A stretch of DNA of 34,766 bases from an uncultured Bacteroidales bacterium. GTDB lineage: Bacteria > Bacteroidota > Bacteroidia > Bacteroidales > FEN-979. A program made the translations under genes and the position numbers. The notes below the pieces were generated by a model that worked only from the letters and a program-made list of their open reading frames with translations, searched no databases and had not been told where the DNA came from. Each line of letters starts with the position of its first letter. Position 1 is the stretch's first letter. Positions 1 to 6,506 of the stretch are shown here, piece after piece. The DNA is taken from assembly GCA_903903985.1 (NCBI GenBank), contig CAIVAT010000097.1, positions 1-34,766 on the forward strand. Reading direction: 5' to 3'.

Positions 1-24
1 GAAACTAATCGAGGAAGGATACTT

Positions 25-139
25 GCATGCTTATTTACCGAAATCCTGCATTCTTATTTACCGAATTTCTGCATCCTTATTTACCGATTTCTTGCATTCT
101 TATTTGCCGAAATCTCGCATTGTTATTTACCGTTTACAT
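25..139. repeat. Five tandem 23-bp repeats
   Basis: Five consecutive units begin at 25, 48, 71, 94 and 117, each exactly 23 bp. They share the core GCATnCTTATTTACCG, with one or two substitutions in units 4 and 5. Because 23 is not a multiple of three, each unit is read in a different frame, so the array is unlikely to have evolved as coding sequence. There are no unique spacers, so it is not a CRISPR array. It ends exactly where homology to an alpha/beta hydrolase begins (about 140). Confidence 0.85.
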
Positions 140-457
140 ATAGATGGGTTAATCATTGAAGGTGGCTTTTCTTCTTATAAAGATATGGCAGCAAAAAAGT
201 ATGGATTCCTGGGTCGATTGTTAATTGCCGAAAAATACAGTGCGGTAAATTACATAAAGACATACCACAAACCGCTATTAAGTATACACAGTGCAGAAGA
301 TAAGACAGTACCATTTGACATGGGTAAAAAACTCTTTGACAATGCCAATGAACCAAAGACATTTTTCGAATTGATGAAAAAGTGTCATTTATGTGGATCG
401 GTTTACTACTCAGATGAAATTTCTCAAAGGATAAAAAGCATGTTGAACACTAAATAA
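140..457 (+). pseudogene. C-terminal remnant of a BEM46/YfhR-like alpha/beta hydrolase
   Basis: The readable part (starting DGLIIEGGFSS) matches the second half of BEM46-type serine hydrolases. The strand-turn region after the nucleophile elbow is present, then the acid-loop motif SAEDKTVPF with the likely catalytic Asp, and a C-terminal CH segment that could supply the catalytic His. About 150 N-terminal residues, including the GxSxG nucleophile elbow, are absent and the tandem 23-bp repeat array stands in their place. The frame is open back to the window edge through the repeats, so a distorted fusion protein starting further left cannot be excluded, but a catalytic product is unlikely. The family call rests on recognised motifs; the pseudogene call is inference from the missing nucleophile half. 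Confidence 0.65.
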
Positions 458-533
458 CAGGGCAAACACCTGAGAAAACAGGCACATCATGGACCCTCCA
501 AGGGTCGGGTTAAAAACTGAGGAGGATAAAAAA

Positions 534-890
534 ATGAGTCATAAGAACATTCCATTTCAAACCATAAATTGGTCAGACATTCCTAAAACAGAACACAAAG
601 GCGAAACAGGAATTGCGTATTGGCAGACCGCACAATTTGAAGGATTACGGATCAGAATAGTGGAGTATTCAAAAGGTTATATCGCTGACCACTGGTGCCG
701 GAAAGGACATATTGTACATTGTTTGGAAGGAGATTTTGTGAGCGAACTCAAAGATGGCCACAGATTTATTTTAAAAAAAGGGATGACCTATGTGGTTTCC
801 GATGAATTAAGTTCACATCGTTCAGTTGCAGAAAATGGAGTAAAACTAATGATTATCGATGGTGATTTTTTGCGACGGATCATTGAATAA
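534..890 (+). CDS. DHCW-motif cupin-fold protein
   Basis: This is a small, single-domain cupin of about 118 residues. The ATG at 534 is chosen over an in-frame ATG at 489 because a strong GAGGAGG ribosome-binding site lies at 519-525 and the family usually begins near the sequence MSHKNIPF. The diagnostic stretch ADHWCRKGHIVHCLEGDF contains the family's Asp-His-Trp-Cys signature, a variant order of DHCW, followed by the cupin glycine turn. A second cupin-like region, with the sequence SSHRS, lies near residue 95. The biochemical role is unknown; cupins of this size often bind a metal through His/Cys. The gene stands alone, downstream of the hydrolase remnant and convergent with the DUF3795 gene. 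The family assignment is fairly secure. Confidence 0.8.
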   Translation: MSHKNIPFQTINWSDIPKTEHKGETGIAYWQTAQFEGLRIRIVEYSKGYIADHWCRKGHIVHCLEGDFVSELKDGHRFILKKGMTYVVSDELSSHRSVAENGVKLMIIDGDFLRRIIE

Positions 891-989
891 GAGAGGAATG
901 AAAACTGCTTATCTGATCCGTTGCCTCCACCAGCCAAAATTGACGGGATACACCTGCCATCATACAGCAAATAGTTTTTGCATGGTGTC

Positions 990-1105
990 ATTCCCCGAAT
1001 TGAAGAACCTCGCGGCAAGCCACGAGGATTCTTCGATCCCATAGGAATTTGAATTTTTGCTCGCTAACCCCGCCGTAAGCAGCGGGGAATGCGCTCGCGG
1101 GGATT
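990..1105. other. Nested-hairpin intergenic element
   Basis: An outer 8-bp perfect inverted repeat, ATTCCCCG at 990-997 and CGGGGAAT at 1083-1090, encloses two further hairpins. The first pairs 1002-1012 with 1023-1034 (GAAGAACCTCG against its near-complement, one bulge) and has an inner GGC/GCC pair. The second pairs CCCCGC at 1068-1073 with GCGGGG at 1082-1087. A further CGGGGATT sits at 1098-1105 against the stop codon of the DUF3795 gene. It lies between two convergent genes and could act as a bidirectional terminator, but it is larger than one needs to be and has no T-tract. A REP- or MITE-like mobile repeat is the alternative. The function is inference. Confidence 0.55.
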
Positions 1106-1518
1106 CAATCAGCCACGCCCATACAGCGATAGCATTTCCTGTTATGAACGCATATCGGGCCTCCACATTGGGCGCATGCCCATCGGGTGTTTTCAATCCC
1201 CATAAACCGATCTAACCCAAAATCCCTGATTCCGTTTAGGTTTTCAATCATACTCATGGAATATCGGGTTCGATATCTTTTATCAAGTTGTTTTAACCTC
1301 TTACATGGATATTTCTTACAGTCAAAACAAAACCGTGATCCTGCTGGTCTTTCAATACAGTTCTTTATGCTGCATACAAAGCAGTGATTGACTTTTTGGT
1401 GAGACTCAATATTGCACCCGACACAACGGTTCCTTTCTCGGAGATATGCCATACAGATGCCACAGTTCATGCCGCATGGGGCAATCATAATGGCTGGGAT
1501 GTTGGTATATGGAATCAT
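1105..1518 (-). CDS. DUF3795 Cys-rich protein
   Basis: The protein starts (after a possible leader) with MIAPCGMNCGICMAYLRE, the hallmark of the DUF3795 family, whose members carry several Cys clusters thought to bind zinc or Fe-S. Sixteen cysteines are visible, in the pairs CGMNC, CVGC, CFVC, CFDC, CAQC and CYRC, which spread to the C-terminus. The start could be the ATG at 1518 or the one at 1488, where the family consensus begins; neither has a clear ribosome-binding site, as is usual in Bacteroidota. The function of the family is not established. It lies 12 bp downstream of the truncated acetyltransferase on the same strand, and in related genomes such genes are often next to GNAT genes (recollection, not checked). 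Confidence 0.75.
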   Translation of the reverse strand: MIPYTNIPAIMIAPCGMNCGICMAYLRERNRCVGCNIESHQKVNHCFVCSIKNCIERPAGSRFCFDCKKYPCKRLKQLDKRYRTRYSMSMIENLNGIRDFGLDRFMGIENTRWACAQCGGPICVHNRKCYRCMGVAD

Positions 1519-1530
1519 GTAGGTTTCAAA

Positions 1531-1818
1531 TCATACCGTTGTTCCGTTAACAACCTTCCCCAGTGAGTATGTGTTTTCAGCATCATCGTGTTTAACGATT
1601 GTAACACACCGAGCCATATTCTCCTCGTACTCGACAATCCAGATTCGTTCCTGGTCGGATTTCGACCTGAAAAATTCAGTAATTGCCAAAGCGACATCGG
1701 TTTCAAAAGTAAGATCAAAGCCATATTCATTCGCATATTGCAAGCCATGCAGATAAATTATATTACCGAGATCTCCAGGCTTGATTTCATTCCGTATTTG
1801 AATTGAAGGGTCATCCAT
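1531..1818 (-). pseudogene. Truncated GNAT-family acetyltransferase
   Basis: The first 70 or so residues look like the N-terminal part of a MarR-associated/GNAT acetyltransferase: IRNEIKPGDLGNIIYLHG, then a YANEYGFD segment and WIVEYEENMARCVTIVKHDD. The acetyl-CoA-binding motif A (usually a strand followed by RGxGxG) should come next, but the frame departs into ENTYSLGKVVNGTTV and stops at 95 residues, while the family is normally 150-165. The missing part is not visible in the other frames, because the DUF3795 gene begins 12 bp further on. The product should be inactive. The ATG at 1818 gives the family's expected beginning. A deletion that joined this gene to its neighbour is the simplest explanation. 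Confidence 0.6.
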
Positions 1819-1844
1819 GTTGCTGGATTTCAGGTTTTTAATAT

Positions 1845-2159
1845 TTACCGCTTCTTGTACGTCCTTGAAGCTCCATGACCACCAAGGAATCCCCAGCCCC
1901 CGCTACCGATCACAAATCCAAAGGCATACCATATTCCATTATTATTCGGGGCATAAACTGAGACATCATTCCTCCAGAGCATGGCGATCAGGTCGATGGG
2001 GGCAATGATCCCATGCCACAAACCACCCCAGAAGCTGTAGGTGTGACCTTTTAAACATTCGGTGACAACTTCCTTGTTGGCGCACCCTGACAGGATCAGG
2101 AGGGCGGAAAACAGGATGAGCATGACAAGGGTTCCATTTACTGCAATTAACTTTTTCAT
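1845..2159 (-). CDS. Small lipoprotein with Gly-rich membrane tail
   Basis: This is a 104-residue protein with a lipoprotein signal peptide: a Lys-Lys start, a hydrophobic core at about residues 11-23 and the lipobox LSGC with Cys at about residue 26. The mature part contains the stretch GHTYSFWGGLWHGIIAPIDL followed by NNNGIWYAFGFVIGSGGWG, a pattern that I recall from small uncharacterised proteins spread across many phyla. The hydrophobic, glycine-rich region may re-insert in the membrane. No function is known. It sits 26 bp upstream of the truncated acetyltransferase and 24 bp downstream of the Fe-S protein, so it is probably part of the minus-strand run, though no shared function is apparent. 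Confidence 0.7.
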   Translation of the reverse strand: MKKLIAVNGTLVMLILFSALLILSGCANKEVVTECLKGHTYSFWGGLWHGIIAPIDLIAMLWRNDVSVYAPNNNGIWYAFGFVIGSGGWGFLGGHGASRTYKKR

Positions 2160-2183
2160 ATTGATATTTTTAAGGATTTTGTT

Positions 2184-2897
2184 TCAATTTTTTCTACCGA
2201 TCGGGCAAGCTGCAACACATATCCCGCATATTTTTCGATCAATCTTTAGATGGGTTCGCCCAAATTCATTGCATTTGTCCTTGCATTTTATCGCATCAAA
2301 GAAAACATCCCTGTCAGTTTGGATATTCCATAGTTGACCCGTAGCCGCATTAACCGGGCATATTTCAACACAGATTGAACATTTTCCACATCTGCTTTTT
2401 GTGATGGGTTTACCCTCAGGTTCGACTTCGGTATTCAGCAGAACACTGATTAACCTAATTCGTGCACCAAATTCCTTTGAGATGAACAAATCTGTTTTAC
2501 CAATCCAGCCAAGACCCGCTCTCGTGGCGACCATCTTGTGCGAGATATCATACCTTAAAGTCGGATACTTTTCATCCAGTTCATTGTTATCAGAAAGGAT
2601 AGTTGGTTTTATTGCAATAGCACCGATACCTTCCCGGTTTAGATCCCTGGCTATCGATTCAGCAAGGGCAAGGGTCAGGTGATTGATTTCCTCATAATGA
2701 TGCAAATACGCTGGAGTTGGGGCATCAATAATTCCATCAATGATCTGGTCATCCAATTTTCTGGCAATTGATATCCCGGATGAATAACCGTCAAACCTGG
2801 AAGGAAGAAGCCCTGTCAGATTGGCCAATCCATAAATGTACTTGTCGGACGGGTTAAGATGCTTTTTGACAATATCGTGAATAAGCTGGTTCGTCAT
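2184..2897 (-). CDS. QueG-like double-cluster 4Fe-4S protein
   Basis: This 237-residue protein has two [4Fe-4S] motifs near the C-terminus: CGKCSICVEICPVNA at about residues 169-183, and a second formed by an upstream Cys (KCKDKC) plus CGICVAACPIG at about 224-234. The sequence LGWIGKTDLFIS resembles the loop before the clusters in epoxyqueuosine reductase. True QueG is longer (over 300 residues), binds cobalamin with its N-terminal domain and has a HEAT tail; this protein lacks the tail. It is better called a QueG-related ferredoxin-type reductase of unknown substrate. It lies 90 bp downstream of the minus-strand gene that starts at 3326 and 24 bp upstream of the small lipoprotein. A role in electron transfer is inferred from the clusters only. 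Confidence 0.75.
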   Translation of the reverse strand: MTNQLIHDIVKKHLNPSDKYIYGLANLTGLLPSRFDGYSSGISIARKLDDQIIDGIIDAPTPAYLHHYEEINHLTLALAESIARDLNREGIGAIAIKPTILSDNNELDEKYPTLRYDISHKMVATRAGLGWIGKTDLFISKEFGARIRLISVLLNTEVEPEGKPITKSRCGKCSICVEICPVNAATGQLWNIQTDRDVFFDAIKCKDKCNEFGRTHLKIDRKICGICVAACPIGRKN

Positions 2898-2987
2898 GGT
2901 TGGGAATCACTTCACTTTGATCTTTGTTTTTACTTCAGTGTCAATTAGTACTGTCTTGTTTAAACATTCATCCTTAACCATTCAGAT

Positions 2988-3326
2988 TCAATCGAGTTTA
3001 TGCAACCACAGGGTTAGCCTGCATATTTCACCCATTGTCAGCGATCTCTGCGGTATATGGTCAAAAAAATCCCGTAAGAAGGGCTTGTAATCCTTGTGAA
3101 TAAAAATTGGACGAAAGCGCAGCCAGAAAGGCTGGTCTGTAAACGCTTCCCAGAATTCTTCGAAAGCCTGGTATTCATATTCACCGTTAAGACTTGCCGC
3201 CTGAACATTTTCATCTATATCCATAGCGCAATAGCGATTGATGAACCGGAGGTTCCCGGTTTCGGTAATCCTGAATAGTTTCGATCCAAAACCATCTAAA
3301 CTCCAGGCAAAAATACACTCTTCCAT
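2988..3326 (-). CDS. Hypothetical protein, 112 aa
   Basis: I do not recognise this protein. It is soluble, rich in aromatic residues (FAWSLDGFGSKLF near the start, FEEFWEAFTDQPFWLRFRP in the middle) and acidic, with no signal peptide or membrane segment. The C-terminal part, IPQRSLTMGEICRLTLWLHK, is probably helical. It starts 8 bp after the DUF4236 gene ends, which strongly suggests co-transcription with that membrane protein. Codon use looks like that of its neighbours and no longer plausible reading exists on the other strand, so it is probably real. It may be an immunity-type or regulatory small protein, but nothing in the sequence shows this. Confidence 0.6.
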   Translation of the reverse strand: MEECIFAWSLDGFGSKLFRITETGNLRFINRYCAMDIDENVQAASLNGEYEYQAFEEFWEAFTDQPFWLRFRPIFIHKDYKPFLRDFFDHIPQRSLTMGEICRLTLWLHKLD

Positions 3327-3334
3327 CTTTACGT

Positions 3335-3736
3335 TTATCCTTTTACAACAATAACCTTTGATGGCATTGAAAAATATATTGTCATCAAAATACCAAGCAC
3401 CACAGAAAGAAAGATTATCAGGTTCACATAGTCAATATGATCCTCTTTCACGATCCAATGCCAAAGTAATATAAGTCCATTGATGATTCCAATAATGAGA
3501 TAATAGGCTAATACGAAAACACTAACCAATAAAATGAATATCAACCAGGCCAGACCTGCATTTTTGCCACCCGTACCCCCACGGTAGTATAATCCTTTAA
3601 TTCCGGTGGGAATGGAGAAGTACCTGGTGCCAATGGAACCCGAAGAGGTTCTGATACTGGGAGACACCCCAGACTTACTAAGGTTCAGACCCAAACCGTT
3701 CCCCAGGTTAACCCTTTTATAAAATCTGAAACCCAT
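3335..3736 (-). CDS. DUF4236 domain membrane protein
   Basis: The N-terminal 50 residues, beginning MGFRFYKRVNLGNGLGLNLS and continuing KSGVSPSIRTSSGSIGTRY, are a clear DUF4236 domain, a short Gly/Ser-rich module that begins at the start codon in this family. Two hydrophobic segments follow, at about residues 60-90 (LAWLIFILLVSVFVLAYYLI and on) and 104-124. The protein is therefore probably anchored with the DUF4236 domain in the cytoplasm. The function of the domain is unknown. The gene is 3 bp downstream of the 62-residue membrane protein and 8 bp upstream of a hypothetical gene, so the three probably form one transcript. Confidence 0.8.
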   Translation of the reverse strand: MGFRFYKRVNLGNGLGLNLSKSGVSPSIRTSSGSIGTRYFSIPTGIKGLYYRGGTGGKNAGLAWLIFILLVSVFVLAYYLIIGIINGLILLWHWIVKEDHIDYVNLIIFLSVVLGILMTIYFSMPSKVIVVKG

Positions 3737-3739
3737 ATC

Positions 3740-3928
3740 TCATCTGAGTTTAAGAATTATGAGGACAATGAAAATGATGACAGCAATGGTCAATCCGAAT
3801 GACACCAGTCGCAGAAACAATAATCTTTTCTTCATGGATGGATCCGATGAAGGCTGATCAGGATCAACACCTGCAACAGGCAGGGTTAAAGATGCAAAGT
3901 CAGATGAATGTTCAGTCTCTACGGTCAT
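3740..3928 (-). CDS. Small single-pass membrane protein
   Basis: This 62-residue product has a polar, Ser/Pro/Asp-rich N-terminal half (DPDQPSSDPSMKKR) and one strong hydrophobic segment at about residues 38-60, ending in Lys-Leu-Arg. The likely topology is a single C-terminal membrane anchor. No family is recognised. Support for it being real comes from position: its stop codon is 3 bp before the DUF4236 start on the same strand and no competing gene is present. It is the first gene of the minus-strand run. A start at the internal Met of SMKKR would give a shorter, almost pure membrane peptide, so the start is uncertain. Confidence 0.5.
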   Translation of the reverse strand: MTVETEHSSDFASLTLPVAGVDPDQPSSDPSMKKRLLFLRLVSFGLTIAVIIFIVLIILKLR

Positions 3929-4431
3929 TATTGATTATGCTTAGTCAGCGGGATGATATTAAACGCGATTGGAACAATATATCAATGTGAATTTTGATAA
4001 GAGACCTCCTTTTCGATTCTTTTCTGATCAATAAAAAATTGATCAGGATCATATGCCTTACCATCCCCGGATGTCTTTATTGCTTATATCCGGAATACTG
4101 TGGAAGAAAACATCCCGGATATTAAAGATGTCTTCCAATTCGTGCACATATCAGGTGTTTGGTTTTCCATTTTGGTACTATCGAAAGAGTTTTTTTTAAA
4201 ATCTCCCTAAAAAAACCCAAATATAATAAATTGAATTGAATTTGGTATAAAAAATTTGAACGGGCACAATTATACCCGTGGTCTTTTATATCTGATCAAT
4301 GCCGGACAGCCCCAATCCAAAGCCCGGGAAACAGTTATCCATCACATCGGGAACCAGGTGCTGGGCATGATGGAATGCGTTGGTGATCAATCCCCTTCTT
4401 TGGAAAACTGAATGGGGAAATGTACAGATTG
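3929..4431. other. 503-bp intergenic region with AT-rich tract and a diverged repeat
   Basis: No convincing gene is visible here. The stretch around 4180-4260 is very AT-rich. Positions 4262-4330 match a second intergenic region at 8204-8272 (see the repeat entries). Downstream of the DUF1566 stop at 4432 the minus-strand reading after 4409 shows remnants similar to the spacer after the neighbouring DUF1566 gene. Confidence 0.6.
4262..4330. repeat. Diverged intergenic repeat, copy 1
   Basis: This stretch aligns without gaps to 8204-8272 with about 80 percent identity, counted by eye (roughly 55 of 68 positions). The best preserved blocks are TGGTCTTTTAT, TCTGATC and CCCCAATCC. On the minus strand both copies read GFGLGL followed by an in-frame stop six codons on, and then KT.G, so a decayed coding or mobile sequence is possible. 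Copy 1 begins with a near-palindrome, CGGGCACAATTATACCCG at 4261-4278. Confidence 0.65.
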
Positions 4432-5064
4432 TTAAAAATCCCTGACACAACGAACCACATTGGTCGAATTCTTACTGTTCTCGCCGGCTTCGCCGTTGCT
4501 GAAGTAGTAGTTCTTCGCATTTTGAGCGTCGAACTCAGTGGATGACCAATAATTTACATCTGAAAGAAATGGCACACCAGACTCCCCCGCAATAACCTTA
4601 TTTAATAGGTACCGGGCATGGTAGACAAGGCTGAGCTCGTCGACCGCAGGCAAATACCAGTCGGAATAAATGCCGGTTCCGTGATTTGGATTTGAATAGC
4701 TGTTACATAATTTTGCGCTGCTGCTTATAGCGGCGGGATGGTAGATCATGGCGGTAGAATTAGCCTGTCCGTTCCAGGTGCTTTGTGCTGTGGGTCCAAT
4801 AAGAACGTTGTAAATTGTGCTCCATGTCGAGGATTGGCTGGTATTGAACAAACTGACAATCAGTCCATGCTGCCCGGTATTGTCAATCCAGAACACAATG
4901 CCACCACCAAAGAGTTCGCCAATGTTATGAGCATTGCTGCCGTAAATTGCATTGATTACATATGGGCTTGCAATTGCGCCCGTTCCGGTAACGGTAACAT
5001 TTGATCCATTAACAGGGTTTCCAATGGCCAAGCGAAGAGCGCCTGTCATCCGGGGGATCAGCAT
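4432..5064 (-). CDS. DUF1566-type protein lacking a signal peptide (probably truncated)
   Basis: The 150 C-terminal residues carry the DUF1566 pattern: FGGGIVFWIDNTGQHGLIVS, DWYLPAVDELSLVYHARYLL, NYWSSTEFDAQNA and the final VRCVRDF. The N-terminus, MLIPRMTGALRLAIGNP, resembles the GFLPPRMTTVQRDQI segment of the upstream paralogue (5091-5828), but the signal peptide and the first 45 residues are missing. A segment VNGSNVTVTGTGAIASPYVI is inserted instead of the paralogue's own sequence. The frame is open for some codons before this ATG, without another good start. In related genomes these domains sit in secreted or cell-surface proteins; this copy could not be exported as it stands. It lies 26 bp after the paralogue's stop codon. 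Confidence 0.6.
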   Translation of the reverse strand: MLIPRMTGALRLAIGNPVNGSNVTVTGTGAIASPYVINAIYGSNAHNIGELFGGGIVFWIDNTGQHGLIVSLFNTSQSSTWSTIYNVLIGPTAQSTWNGQANSTAMIYHPAAISSSAKLCNSYSNPNHGTGIYSDWYLPAVDELSLVYHARYLLNKVIAGESGVPFLSDVNYWSSTEFDAQNAKNYYFSNGEAGENSKNSTNVVRCVRDF

Positions 5065-5090
5065 GATGATGGTACAATGAAATGCATTGG

Positions 5091-5828
5091 TTAAAAAGCC
5101 CGGACAGCCCGAACATTAAAGGGTACGATCTTAAGGTTGGAGTACGGGTTGCCATCCAGGAAGTATTGAGAGAATGCGCTGGAAGCACCGTCCTCGGTGG
5201 AACTCCAATAGTTGTTGTTACCAACTCCAGCAACCCCTTTTTGCTGGTACAATAAATTCAGTTCAAGTTTTGAGGGTAAATACCAATCGCCATAGGTAAC
5301 GCCGCCGACGGTTACTGAATAATCTGCACAAACTTTTGCGGCAAAATTACCGGATTGGTTATCCGACATTTGTGCAGTTACTATTATTGTCGTGTTCATT
5401 GCACCGGCATTCAACCCGTCTCCGGCACTACCGGTTATTCTGTTTGTTCCGTTGTACCATCGCATTGCTGTGCTCTGGTCGGCTGTGGCAGCGATTAACC
5501 CGTGCAGCCCGTTGTCATAAATATAAAATACGATACCGCCACCGTAACTTTCACCAATGCAATGGGTATTGCTGACCCATACCGAGCCATTATAGGTTTC
5601 ATTGCAGAACCTGGTGATATTGTATATGGTCAGACCGGTAGCAGGTGAAATTATCTGATCCCGCTGTACCGTGGTCATGCGGGGAGGGAGGAACCCTCTG
5701 CTTGTTGATTTCACATCCAGCATTGCTGAATTATCCGGCTGGTTATTGTCGGCGCCAATACCAACTTGCGCAAACAATGCATTGCCTGTTAGCAGTAGCA
5801 ACGCAATAAAACAGGAGATGTTTTTCAT
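5091..5828 (-). CDS. Secreted DUF1566-domain protein
   Basis: The protein has 245 residues with a signal peptide at about 1-20, ending LLTGNALFAQ. A short region follows with the Bacteroidota surface-protein phrase SAMLDVKSTSRGFLPPRMTT at about residues 35-54, common just after the signal in such proteins. The DUF1566 domain runs from about residue 93 to the end: YGGGIVFYIYDNGLHGLIAA, GDWYLPSKLELNLLYQQKG, NNNYWSSTED and the terminal VRAVRAF. The fold is probably of the formylglycine/C-type-lectin kind and the function is unknown. A candidate promoter lies at 5896-5927. The divergent neighbour is the repeat-motif secreted protein at 6081. Confidence 0.8.
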   Translation of the reverse strand: MKNISCFIALLLLTGNALFAQVGIGADNNQPDNSAMLDVKSTSRGFLPPRMTTVQRDQIISPATGLTIYNITRFCNETYNGSVWVSNTHCIGESYGGGIVFYIYDNGLHGLIAATADQSTAMRWYNGTNRITGSAGDGLNAGAMNTTIIVTAQMSDNQSGNFAAKVCADYSVTVGGVTYGDWYLPSKLELNLLYQQKGVAGVGNNNYWSSTEDGASSAFSQYFLDGNPYSNLKIVPFNVRAVRAF

Positions 5829-5895
5829 ACTTCCAATGTTTCAGGTTGGATTAACAAAGAAGATTTCAGACGCTATTCCATTCAGCGTGAACGCA

Positions 5896-5927
5896 TAAAG
5901 ATACAATATTTTTGGTAAAAAGTCAAA
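5896..5927 (-). promoter_or_regulatory. Candidate Bacteroidota promoter for the DUF1566 gene
   Basis: On the minus strand a TTTG at 5924-5927 is followed after 20 bp by TATCTTTA at 5896-5903. This matches the -7 consensus TAnnTTTG except for the last base. The ATG at 5828 lies 67 bp downstream. Confidence 0.4.
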
Positions 5928-6020
5928 CAATTTGATAACAGAAAGAGAAGAGAAGGCGCTGCGTAAAACTACGTTACAATATTGCGCATTACCGACCACG
6001 CAGATCAGGCACTTCAGCGC

Positions 6021-6052
6021 TTGCACGGCCCTTGCTGGCGGTGGTATCTTTG
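6021..6052 (+). promoter_or_regulatory. Candidate Bacteroidota promoter for the repeat-motif gene
   Basis: TTG at 6021-6023 is followed after 21 bp by TATCTTTG at 6045-6052, a perfect TAnnTTTG -7 box. The ATG at 6081 lies 28 bp after the box, a usual leader length for this group. Confidence 0.6.
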
Positions 6053-6080
6053 TATCATCAAACTGAAACAAAAAATCCAT

Positions 6081-6449
6081 ATGAAAAAAACAGCCATCAT
6101 CGTCACCGCAGTTCTTGCCCTTCAGGCAAACATTCTTTTCGCAGGAAATGAAACAACATCCGTTACGGTAATAAATGAAAACGCAACAAGCATAATGGTA
6201 TTCCTTGCCCCGTCCACCCCGGCAGAGGCTACCTTTGATGATTTTGTCACTGTTAATGATATCTCCTCATTGATGCCCGTTACACCATCCGAAGCATCCT
6301 TTGAGGAGATGCCGTTTGAAACAGCATCGTTCCGTGATCTTGCCCCCTCCACGCCCGCTGTCGCTGAATTTGAAGAAGCCTTTGATGTGAATACGATAGA
6401 TGTTATTTCGCTGGCACCCGTTAATCCTGTTGAAGCCGACTTTGAATAA
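6081..6449 (+). CDS. Secreted protein with four Pro/acidic repeats
   Basis: The start at 6081 is chosen because it begins a good signal peptide (MKKTAIIVTAVLALQANILF, cleaved after AG) and lies 28 bp after a promoter. The mature part, about 100 residues, is made almost entirely of four copies of one motif: LAPSTPAEATFDDF, LMPVTPSEASFEEM, LAPSTPAVAEFEEA and LAPVNPVEADFE, spaced 20-40 residues apart. The consensus is [LM]xP[SV][TN]PxxAxF[DE]. The protein is very acidic and has no Cys. I recall similar short Bacteroidota proteins with an AP-TP-EA-F-D motif, but know no function. The last repeat ends the protein. A T-rich hairpin follows at 6475-6503. Confidence 0.8.
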   Translation: MKKTAIIVTAVLALQANILFAGNETTSVTVINENATSIMVFLAPSTPAEATFDDFVTVNDISSLMPVTPSEASFEEMPFETASFRDLAPSTPAVAEFEEAFDVNTIDVISLAPVNPVEADFE

Positions 6450-6474
6450 CCCGGTATATTTCCCGTTTTTTCGT

Positions 6475-6503
6475 AAAGCTGCTCCCAAAGGGCGGCTTTT
6501 TTT
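6475..6503 (+). terminator. Rho-independent terminator
   Basis: AAAGCTGCTCCC and GGGCGGCTTT form an imperfect GC-rich stem around the loop AAA, and a run of eight T follows. It lies 25 bp after the stop of the repeat-motif gene and just before the end of the convergent TPR gene. Confidence 0.65.
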
Positions 6504-6506
6504 ATA

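Noticed and set aside
25..139. CRISPR array
   Set aside because: The 23-bp units are directly adjacent with no unique spacers, and no cas gene is near.
960..1196. Minus-strand reading of 78 codons across the nested hairpins
   Set aside because: It lies over the structured element and overlaps the DUF3795 end in another frame; no family is visible.
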